64,000 bases of DNA, from positions 496,001-560,000 of the forward strand of contig BDSL01000042.1 of the NCBI GenBank assembly GCA_003116995.1. The letters are read 5' to 3'. How positions within the stretch are numbered: the first letter of the stretch is position 1; every line of letters starts with the position of its first letter. The notes below the pieces were generated by a model, which worked only from the letters and a program-made list of their open reading frames with translations, did no database searches and was not told the origin of the DNA. This stretch comes from Yamagishiella unicocca (lineage: Eukaryota > Chlorophyta > Chlorophyceae > Chlamydomonadales > Volvocaceae). This document shows positions 55,874 through 64,000 of this stretch, piece after piece. A program made the translations under genes and the position numbers.

Positions 55874-56591
55874 ACCGATGGCGGCCGCGCAGCAGTGCGT
55901 CGCCAGCGGGTGGCGTGTGGCGCTGGCGGCGCGTGAGACGGCCCTGGACGCTAGGGAGTCTGCCGTACAGGCCAGGGAATCGTCCGTGGCGGCGCGGGAG
56001 ACGGCGATAAGCTCCAGGGAGTCTGCCGTACAGGCCAGGGAATCGTCCGTGGCGGCGCGGGAGACAGCGATAAGCTCCAGGGAGTCCGCCCTGGCGTCTC
56101 TAGAAGCCGCCATGCGGTCGGTCGCGGTGGATCTGCGGCTCCTGCCGGCGACGGCGCCGCCGGCGCCGTTGGCGCCGCCCGCTGGGCCGGCGGCGGCGAT
56201 GCAGCCACCCGATGCGATAGCGGCGCTAATGAGGAGCCTGGTGGTGGGGCATGAGGCAGGGCCCGGGCCCGCCACAGGAGCAACCATGCCGGTAGCTGCG
56301 GTTGCTGCAGGACAGGGGCTGGAGCAAGGGCCGCGGCAGAGGGGCTCTCGCCACCAGGGCGGTAGTGCGCTGTCTAATACACAGCGCCGGCGGCTGCAGC
56401 GGGCGCGAGCCAGGCAGCGGGCCGCTGGTGATCAGGAGGAGCCACAGCAGCACCAGCAACTGCAGCAGGGGGAGGAGGAGGGCGAGGCGTCGGACGAGGA
56501 GGAGGATAGACGGGAGGCGTCGCCGAAGGACAGCGATCACGGCGGTGGCGGCGGGGACAGCGAACCAGTAGTTCTAGAAGGGGGCAGCTAG
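55602..56591 (+). CDS. Single-exon heptad-repeat (coiled-coil) protein
   Basis: An uninterrupted frame of 329 residues from the first ATG (MDLQLPATVAA); the frame is open for a further 27 bases upstream. The middle has about eight consecutive seven-residue units of the form x-A-R-E-S/T-A-V/I/L (such as AARETAL, DARESAV, QARESSV, SSRESAV), which gives hydrophobic a/d spacing and predicts a coiled coil, probably an oligomerisation rod. Flanks are Ala/Gly-rich; the C-terminus is Arg-rich, then Glu/Asp-rich with a Gln run. Part of the rod arose by an exact-looking 63-base duplication. Low-complexity composition leaves some doubt about translation. No homologous family is recognised beyond similar repeat proteins common in these algae. 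Confidence 0.6.
55953..56078 (+). repeat. 63-bp direct duplication within the heptad-repeat gene
   Basis: Copies 55953-56015 and 56016-56078 start AGGGAGTCTGCCGTACAG and differ at about one position. The unit adds 21 residues, exactly three heptads, so the coiled-coil register is kept. Confidence 0.95.
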
Positions 56592-57330
56592 CAAGTACGG
56601 GACCCGCTATAGAGAGGGGCAGGCAGCGCCAGCGTAGCGCGGACAGCAACCGGTTGAACTTGGTGTTGGAATAATTAGCTGCAATGATGAGCCTTAACCA
56701 GGGCAGTGGTAGACTGGCGCTTTGCGGTAGTTGTTCAGGCGCTGAGGCGAACGAGCCGCAGTAGCAGCAGCAGCAGTAGCAGCAGCAGCGGCAGCAGCAG
56801 CAGCAGTTGGTGGACCTCCCAACGTTGGGATACGGTGCATCGGTTGTTTCCCCGTATAGTTGGCATCAAGTCACGTAGATGATCATTCATCGGTTTAGCA
56901 ATGCCACGATTGCGGACGGCGTCTGGTTGCAGCTACGAGAGCGGCGAGGCGATTAGCATAGGTTGCAAAGTGAGCGAGCTGGCGGGGTCCAGTTTTATTC
57001 CTGCGTTCATTGGTGTTTGGACATTTTCAAACCGTGCCAGCCAACAGCTGCGACGCTTACATGCGCACATACCTGGCTCGACTAGGAGCCCAGTGCAATG
57101 TCCGTCCCATCTGGGACGCGGTGGCTGCTTGGGCTGGGCTCATCAGGGCCCACCAGGTGCCGGTCAGGTTGGAGCGGCGCCTTGTGTAGTAGCAGCATAG
57201 GTGATAGGAGTTCCGGCGCATGCATGAGCCTGCCTGCCACAGACGTCGCTTCTGCGGTGCGCCCTGTCCCGAGCAACTTCGCGACGTGTCCTGTCCGAGC
57301 GTCAATCCCTTGGTGCAAGGCCCGTCGAGT

Positions 57331-57455
57331 CCCCGATTGGCGGCACCAGCCTGCTCTCTGGCGCCTCCCAGCCCCCGATTGGCGGCACCAGCCTGCTCTC
57401 TGGCGCCTCCCAGCCCCCGATTGGCGGCACCAGCCTGCTCTCTGGCGCCTCCCAG
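57331..57455. repeat. 42-bp tandem repeat, three copies
   Basis: The unit begins CCCCGATTGGCGGCACCAGC and ends GCGCCTCCCAG. Copies are nearly identical. The period is divisible by three, so long frames such as EAPESRLVPPIGG repeats appear on the minus strand without being genes. Confidence 0.9.
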
Positions 57456-57484
57456 CGAACACACCTTGAATGCTTAGATGCGGC

Positions 57485-57608
57485 AGTGGCGGCGACCCTA
57501 GGGGTGCCAGAACGGAAGTAGGGCATTGCTCAGGCGTGGCTGAGCCAGTGGCGGCGACCCTAGGGGTGCCAGAACGGAAGTAGGGCATTGCTCAGGCGTG
57601 GCTGAGCA
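57485..57608. repeat. 62-bp direct repeat, two copies
   Basis: Each copy begins AGTGGCGGCGACCCTAGGGG and ends CAGGCGTGGCTGAGC. The copies are essentially identical, indicating recent duplication. Intergenic, close to the PIG-M 3' end. Confidence 0.9.
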
Positions 57609-58074
57609 GCTCTGGGTGCTTTACATCTGGACCAGGTGGCACACATTGTTGCAACCGGAAAACATCATTGCGCCGACAGCTGCTTGTGCGGGCCACCTCA
57701 CAGACCGGACGAGCATGGGCATACCAGCACACCGGTGGAGATGAACAGGCTACAGCCTCTCGCAGCCAACCCGCGTCAGGTCGCACAGCAATTGCATCTA
57801 CCTTCCAGCTAGCCTAAGACCATCTGCCCTTGCATCACGTGTTTTTGCTCGGGCGGCGCTCTAGGGCGCCGGACAGCACCTCATTTCCTTACCGCTCAGT
57901 TCGCAAGACCGAGGAGCCGCACCCTGGGCCCCCTTCCGTCCGCCCTGCACCATTAGGGTTTCCTCACCCCACACCATTAGGAGGGGTATCTTGCAGTTTA
58001 TAGAGAAGAACGTGCTACAGTCCGCAGGTGTCACCACGCTGCTGCTGCCTCTTTCGCTGCTGCTACCGCTGCTG

Positions 58075-61000
58075 CTACAGCAGCTTCTTCCGTGCGGGCA
58101 TGATGGCCGTCAGGGGCGGTGTTCGCGTCAGCATAAGGCTGGCCTCCAGGAAGGACGGCGCAGAGGCGGAGACACCATCCGCGGCACCGGTGGGCTGCCG
58201 GCGGCGCAGCAGCGCCCTCGCGAGCAGGACCACCATGGCGGTGTTGGCGGCCTGGAATGCCAGGCCGGATGCCCACACGGCCAGGTGCACGGACTTGCCC
58301 TGGGGACGGACGCGGCAGGGACGGGGACGGGAAAGCATCGGGGACGGGAAAGCATCGGCGACGAGGCTGGTCCATCATTCAGAGGGGTCAATAAAAGAAC
58401 CGGTAACCGACTGGGGAAATGTAGTGGGTGCATCTTTCGGGGGGGGGGGGGTTCAGGACGCGGGTAAAGTACCGCAAAACACACTGACGCACGGACGTGT
58501 ACGGACGTGTACGGCACCAATACCCATCCATCATCCATCCTTGCCCATCCTCTGCCAACCGGCTTGCATCCGTCGACGACTATCAGACCCACTTGCACAC
58601 GAGCATCACCTAACTGACGCACAACTAACCTGACACAACCGGAAACTTAACACAAAACAACTTGACGCCTACGCTTCGTCATCCGATTGCGTCATCCCAC
58701 AGGCCAGCAGCCGCCCACCCACCCGCATCTCCAGCAGGTACGCCCACGCCAGCCAGTTGAGCTGCGAGGCGACCCACACCGCCGCACCAGCTGCCAGCGC
58801 CCCCCGTGACACGATCCGCTGCACCGCCAGTGCCGGCAGCACCAGCGGCAGCAGGCTGAGGTACCACACGAAGTACTGCGCGGTGACCACCTTGTTGAGG
58901 GTGACGAAGCACCACGTCTGCGGGTGGTTGGGGTTGGGAGTTGGTTTTGGGTTTTTGGTTATGGGGAAGTGGGGTTTAGGCATGTTGAGGTGGTGATGAC
59001 GGGCCTGGAGTGGTCGTCGGTCCCGATGGTGGTGGCAGTGGCGGTGGTGGTGGTGTGGACATGGAGGGTAAGACCCTGTTCAGACCCATGGGTCGGCACT
59101 TGGTCCCGCCCCGCCCACCTGCAGCAGCCATGCCACCGGGAGGTCCTCGTGGAACCGAACCGCAATCGCCCCCAGCGCCGCCGCCTGCGGCAGCAGCGCC
59201 AGCCGCCACGGCTCGTCCAGCGGTACGACGCGTCGTAACGCCCACCAGCCACTTTGCAGCCAGGCTGTCAGGCCGGTGTCAACAGCAAACGGCGGCTGCG
59301 GCGCCCGCGGCGTCCCGTCAGTGCGTCCTGCGCCGGCCGTCATCGACCTGCCAGCCGCTGCCGCGGCTGCGGCGCCGCCGGAGGCGCTATGCCCGGCGCC
59401 GTTGCTGCCGTAGCTGAGGTACACTGAGTAGTAGTACGGCGAAAAGTTATGTCTGGGGTCCTTTCGAGTCAGGTGATGCAGGAAAGCCTCTTGGAGGAAA
59501 TCGTTTCCGTACATGCCGTAGAAGAGGGCGCCCAGTAGTAGGAAGGTGGCAGCGGCGCCGGCGGTGAAGACCACAGCCGGCCGCAGTGCTGTCGCTCCCT
59601 GCCGTACCTTATTGGACGAACGCGCCCCCAACCACCTCGCCGCCGCGCCTGTGCCCTTCTCCTTCCGCAACGATTCCGGTGTGGGGTGTGTCCCAGCAGC
59701 GCCTGCGGCAACGGCAGCAGCCCCCGCCGAGCCGGCATGGCGATCCAGCCCGTGCTGTTGGCCGAAGTTGGCGGGGCTGCCAGCCAGCGGCCCCATTTGG
59801 GCCGTTTCCTCTCCCTCAACACCGACCTGCTGGCGGCTGGCTCCGGAACCCATATCTCGCCGGGCCTGCTGCTGCTGCTGCTGCCGTACACGCCGGAGTA
59901 ACAGCCATGCGATGCCCCGGCGGCGGAGGAGAGGGCAAGAGAGGCTGGGTGAGGCCCGGCACGTGACCCAATCAGCAACTAGCAGCGGCGCGCACGTGGG
60001 TAGCCGCTTCGGCATGCGGGGGCGCATCCCCTCCGCGGCGGGAATTGCCGGGACACATATGCGCCTTGCCAAGGCCGAAACGAGTGCAGCACGTCTCTCT
60101 GTTACTTATGTCGATGCAGATGGGAGAGTAAGGCAAGAAGCGGCTTCCGCATGCATACAGGTTTACCGCGCAACTTACGTGGGTCTTCCATACAAGTACA
60201 TAACGTGAAGTCGCCGTTATGGGTACGTCCCCGCCCCGCCCAGTACGTCTGTCACTGCTACACACGCTTAAACGCTCGCCCTCCCTGCAGCCCCGGCTAC
60301 CCGGCCCCGGTACTGCCCGGCCCCGGTACTGCCCGGCCCCTGTACTGCCCGGCCCCGGTACTGCCCGGCCCCTGTACTGTCCGGCCCCGGTACTGCCCGC
60401 CCCCGGTACTGCCCGGCCCCGGTACTGCCCGGCCCCGGTACTGCCCGGCCCCGGTACTGCCCGGCCCCGGCTGCCCGGCCCCGGTACTGCCCGGCCCCGG
60501 CTGCCCGGCCCCGGTACTGCCCGGCCCCGGTACTGCCCGGCCCCGGTACCGCCCCGCCCCGCACCTCACCTTCCGCTCCAGCTCCACGAAGGCCCGTCGC
60601 GTGAGGAACAGCGCGATTGCAGGCCCGTAGATTACCGGGTAAATCCGGAAATGTACGGCAAGTCCGTACATCGCGCCGGAAGCGAGCGGCCTGCCGTACA
60701 GCAGGCACACCAGCAGTATGAGCAGCAGCAGCACGCTCAGCACGTCGCAGCTGCCGCGAGTAGAGATGGTGGCGGTGTAGGGGTTGAACAGCCACACCAG
60801 CATCGCGGCTGTGCGCAACGGCTGGGGCGCCGCGGCACATCGCAACAGGAACAGCAGAAGACCCGCAGCTACCAGGTCGGATACGGAGAACAGCACCTGC
60901 TGGCACCAAGTCAAGTGGGACCAAGGTCAGGCATCTGGTCAAGGGAGGGGTCAAGGGAGGGGTATAGCAGTAGGGCGCCTCGGGAAAGAGCGCCGAGTGG

Positions 61001-61729
61001 GAGAGGAACGGCGGAGGGGCACGGCGGAGGGCTAGTGAGGGAATAGCGGCTGACGGAGGAGTGAGCACGCAGGGGTGTGGGCAATGAGGGCTGACCAGCA
61101 AGCGGGCTCTCTCTCCAAGGAGGCGTGCGGGCATCTGAGTGGGCGTGTAGGTATCGAAGCGGCGTGTGTGTATTTGTACCTCTTGACGATGCGGCGGACC
61201 GCACGACTAGGACGGGGCATCTGAGGAAAGCCCATGGGTCGGCACTAGGACGGGGCAGTGCGGGGGTGCTCCGTGCCCCCCCACACAACCCAGCCCTAGG
61301 AGTGGCAGTCGTGCACCAGACTGCTGGCAGCTCGGATCCCGCGGCCTGGCGTTTAAGACCCAACGCTGCTTACGGAAACCCAGCCCCCTTCCTCACGCCC
61401 TTGAACCGTTTCCCAGCCCCTCAGTCAGCCCGCAAGATGAAATTCCGCACCTTGCCCCACGCCGGATGCAGCCATATGTTAGGGAGCAGGAGATACGCCA
61501 GCAGCGGGCTGTAACGGTAAGTTGAGCGGCGATATGGCGAGCCGCCCGTCGCCACAAAACGGGCAGCGTCTGTGAAAACTATATAGTCAATGTCTGTGTA
61601 TTTGACAGGTAGGTATAGATCTTGATATTCAGCCCAGCAAATGAGGCATGTGCGGACAAGGCCGGCAAGCGCGATAACATGCCACGGTCGAAGGCGCTCA
61701 AGCCAGGAAGTGGAATGAAGTGCCATCAT
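58075..61729 (-). CDS. PIGM: GPI mannosyltransferase 1 (PIG-M)
   Basis: PIG-M adds the first alpha-1,4 mannose to the GPI-anchor precursor in the ER lumen, using dolichol-phosphate mannose. Five exons (5' to 3'): 61729-61451, 60896-60570, 59880-59119, 58917-58723 and 58299-58075, about 595 residues against about 420 in human. The luminal DXD motif is D46-I-D48 in KYTDIDYIVFTDAARF. Family blocks follow in order: YRRSTYRYSPLL, WLFNPYTATISTRGSCD, AVHFRIYPVIYG, HHLTRKDPRHNFSPYYYSVYL, LNKVVTAQYFVWYLSLLPLV and the terminal helices from GKSVHLAVW. Extra length comes from a Gln/Gly/Ala-rich insert at the start of exon 3 and a Gly/Ala insert after the NFSPYYY block. The exon 3 acceptor is uncertain: 59880, or about 54 bases downstream, both in phase. 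Likely multipass ER membrane protein. Confidence 0.9.
60288..60556. repeat. 16-bp GC-rich minisatellite in PIG-M intron 2
   Basis: About sixteen copies of CCCCGGTACTGCCCGG, some shortened or with T for C, fill part of the intron between 60570 and 59880. Three units make 48 bases, so open frames (PGPGTARPRY-like) run through it on both strands. Confidence 0.9.
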
Positions 61730-64000
61730 TCAGCTATTATGCGATGCCAAACAGTGTAGAGTCTGCCTCGCATGCAAATCGCTGGACGTCATGCGCGTAT
61801 TTCGGCCGAAGGCAAGGGCAGGCGACAAGCATTAAATCGTTTGAATGTGCAGTCTGAAGGCCTACAGTAAGGTGCTAAGAGGATGGCATGATTTGTGTGG
61901 ACTTCATGTCTTGGAAGGTGAGGAGGCGACAGTCTACCTGTTCTTGCTCTACCCTTATGCCATCTACGGATTTGCTGCGATGAAACCTCGAAGAGACAAC
62001 AAAGAACAACCATAGGTGATCTAGCACGTCGGTCACATCCTTGGACTTTTCTTTGGCTCCAGCGGTTTTCCGGTTGAGCGTCATATCGGCGGGAAGGGGC
62101 AAGGACAGGACCCAAGCGGTAATGAGCAATAACTACAGCACTTTTGTTATAATAGCCTCAATGGCCTCAATGAGCTGGAGAGACGTCGCGAAATCGCCGC
62201 ATGGTCTCGTGGGTCGTCATGTCCCGTTTGCATTTGCAGCTCCATCTTGTTTTACACTCCGCGGGCCGGCCTCTTGTTCCCGCCACCGCTGCCCTCCGCA
62301 GCAATGTCCGCCGCTCCCCCGCCCTCCCCGACGAGTCGCCTGCTCGGTCTCGATGCTGATCTCTCCTTCGCGATTGCTCCGTGTCTCCGCTCGCTCCCCT
62401 GGCCGGGCGTTTGGAGCCGAGGCTCACGGCCTGTGCCCTGAGGGGCAGATGCCGCCCTCAGCAGACCAGCGGCGCTGCTCCGTGCCGGACCCTCCCGCCC
62501 GCCCGCCCTTCCCGCAGGTGGACACCCCCTTCGCGCTGCTGGAGGAGCAATTTTTATGTTGCTTGGGGCCGTGTTGGTGAGTGTGTCTGGAGGTGCGTCT
62601 GTTTTCGTTTTCGCCCTCTTTTCTCCCTCTCCGTTACGGCGATATCCCTGAGGATCACAATGTCCTCAAGGCCCGGCGGACCCAGGACAAGAAGAGACGA
62701 GAAGAGGGGCCCATGTCCGCGGCCTCACCATATGAGAGCCGGGGCTGAGCCCAGCGGACGCCCCCAAAGGCACAGGAAAGCCTCAAAAAGCACAGAGACG
62801 CCTCATGGCTATCCAGCTACTGTGAGGCCTGGTAAACCCTTGGATTTGGATGTAGCTGTAGACGGCTTACGTATTGAGCCGCGGCGAGCCCGCAGCTTCA
62901 GCTTCAAGTCACATATTTTGCTAAAAGCTGCGTTTGTGCTAGTTTGTGACGCCAGAGCTCGTGGAAAACTTGCTCAACCGCTCATGCACCCACGTAATCC
63001 TCATATACGAACTACCTTAATGACTAAGCTGGTTTGAAAACGTGAATACGTCCTTGGGCTCCCTCGTGCACGTGACGTTGTGTGTTTCTCGGTGTTTTAC
63101 TTCGGCCGAGTCACATTCAGACGACTGGCTGGCCCCTTCGTAGCCGCCCAGCAGTTTCATGCCGTTGAGGCGTCGTTGACGTACATGGACGAACAAGGGC
63201 GGCGCCACTATCGGTAAGGTCCGTCACTCGAACGGTGAAAAACCGCAAATCATATAATAAGCAATAAGGGCACATTCTCGTAAGGCAGCGCCTTTGCCGC
63301 GCATACATACATGCATGGGGCCACCAAGCCGTCACCATATGAGAGCCGGGGCTGAACCCAGCGGACGCCCCCAAGGGCACAGGAAAGCCTCGAAAAGCAC
63401 AGAGACACCTAATGGCTATCCAGCTACTGTGAGGCCTGGTAAATTCTTGGGGTCGGATAGCTATAGACGGCTTATTGAGCAGCGGCGAGCCCGCAGCTTC
63501 AGCTTCAAATCAAATATTTTGCGGAAAGCTGCATTTGTGAGATCAGAGCTCATGGACAACTTGCTCAACCGCTCCGCACCCACGCAAATCCTTAATGTAC
63601 TAACCACCTTCAACGAAAAGTTTCCAAACGTGAATACGTACGTCCTTGGGTTCCCTCGCCCGTGCACGTGACGTTGTGTGTTCCTCGGCGTTTCCCTCCG
63701 GCGGCCGAGTCACATTCAGACGGCTGGCTGGCCCCTTCGTAGCCGTCCAGTTTCATGCCGTTAGTTGAGGCGTCGTTGACGTACGTGGACGAACAAGGGT
63801 GCCACTAAGGTCACTCGAACGGTGGAAAACCGCAAATCATACAATAAGCAATAGGGATACATTTTCCTAAGGGAGAGGCTTTGCCGTGCATGTATGGATG
63901 GGCCCACCAAGCCGTCACGCCTGCGCACCGCAGGCCCTAAAGCTTCCAATAAGGCAGATGCGTATTGACATTGTTGCTGCCAAGTGAGCTTAGCTGCCTG
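61730..64000. other. Right-end region with possible gene fragments
   Basis: Upstream of PIG-M (from 61730) the DNA is AT-richer and should hold its promoter. At 62305 a short plus-strand frame starts MSAAPPPSPTSRLLGLDADL. After a CAG at 62518 the frame VDTPFALLEEQF runs to a GTGAGT donor near 62577. Near 62643-62745 a frame reads GDIPEDHNVLKARRTQDKKR. These could be the first exons of a gene or remnants of one; I could not join them. A tandem duplication occupies most of the rest. Confidence 0.35.
62725..63919. repeat. Tandem duplication of a ~600-bp unit
   Basis: Both copies begin TCACCATATGAGAGCCGGGG, at about 62725 and 63330, and end near CCACCAAGCCGTCAC. They share blocks such as CACAGAGAC, CTATCCAGCTACTGTGAGGC, GCCCGCAGCTTCAGCTTCAA and GAGGCGTCGTTGACGTAC, with roughly 10-15 percent differences and small indels. 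Each encodes a similar frame (MRAGAEPSGRPQ, RARSFSFKS) that is not conserved in length, so coding status is unclear. Confidence 0.85.

Larger units (their letters stand above)
56592..58074. other. Intergenic region with tandem repeats
   Basis: This stretch holds a (CAG)n tract at about 56757-56812, three copies of a 42-bp unit at 57331-57455, two copies of a 62-bp unit at 57485-57608, and a minus-strand TGTAA at 57621-57625 that may end the PIG-M transcript. No supported coding frame. Confidence 0.55.

Noticed and set aside
57082..57588. A 168-codon minus-strand frame with repeated EAPESRLVPPIGG
   Set aside because: It is generated by the 42-bp tandem repeat whose period is a multiple of three; no splice signals or homology.
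60219..61134. Frames of 275 and 288 codons on opposite strands rich in Pro-Gly-Thr-Ala-Arg
   Set aside because: They derive from the 16-bp intronic minisatellite, and partly overlap PIG-M exon 2 in another frame.

Overview
The window is nuclear DNA of a volvocine green alga (Chlamydomonas/Volvox group; species not resolvable by eye). Evidence: GC-rich coding sequence with many short introns (GTGAGT/GTGGGT/GTGCGT donors, mostly CAG acceptors), Gly/Ala/Gln/Pro homopolymer runs inside proteins, TGTAA poly(A) signals, interstitial TTTTAGGG-like telomeric motifs, and AT-richer intergenic DNA. I found no bacterial operons, CRISPR arrays, rRNA or recognisable tRNA genes. Gene models below were built by hand. 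Exon phases were checked to sum to open frames, but no transcript data were available.

Layout: (1) 318-6946 (+), the 3' two thirds of an elongation factor 3 gene that begins before the window. (2) 8920-11031 (-), an unrecognised gene starting with a two-helix membrane hairpin. (3) 12986-16656 (-), a folate-biopterin transporter family protein. (4) 18506-24477 (+), a CASTOR/POLLUX/DMI1-type ion channel. (5) 25924-27254 (-), a three-EF-hand protein with a plastid-like leader. (6) 28753-32656 (-), an R2R3-MYB factor. (7) 32947-33746 (-), a doubtful gene. (8) 34482-41247 (+), a SAMHD1-like dNTP triphosphohydrolase. (9) 43810-49246 (-), a PH-domain protein with a long Q-rich disordered/coiled-coil region. 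(10) 49887-54289 (+), a nucleoplasmin-fold FKBP53-type prolyl isomerase/histone chaperone, head-to-head with gene 9. (11) 55602-56591 (+), a single-exon heptad-repeat protein. (12) 58075-61729 (-), the PIG-M mannosyltransferase of GPI-anchor synthesis. The right end (61.7-64 kb) holds a tandem duplication and possible gene fragments.

The genes are unrelated housekeeping and regulatory functions: translation, vitamin transport, ion flux, calcium sensing, transcription, dNTP turnover, chromatin and GPI anchoring. There is no evidence of a single pathway cluster.

The most unusual signals are not genes. A 12-bp palindrome, GACCC-RY-GGGTC, occurs ten times in coding, intronic and intergenic positions. 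Other signals are a 21-copy 27-bp minisatellite inside the SAMHD1 gene, two GC-AG introns and several non-CAG acceptors, a large imperfect palindrome in an FKBP intron, and two copies of a telomere-like motif.
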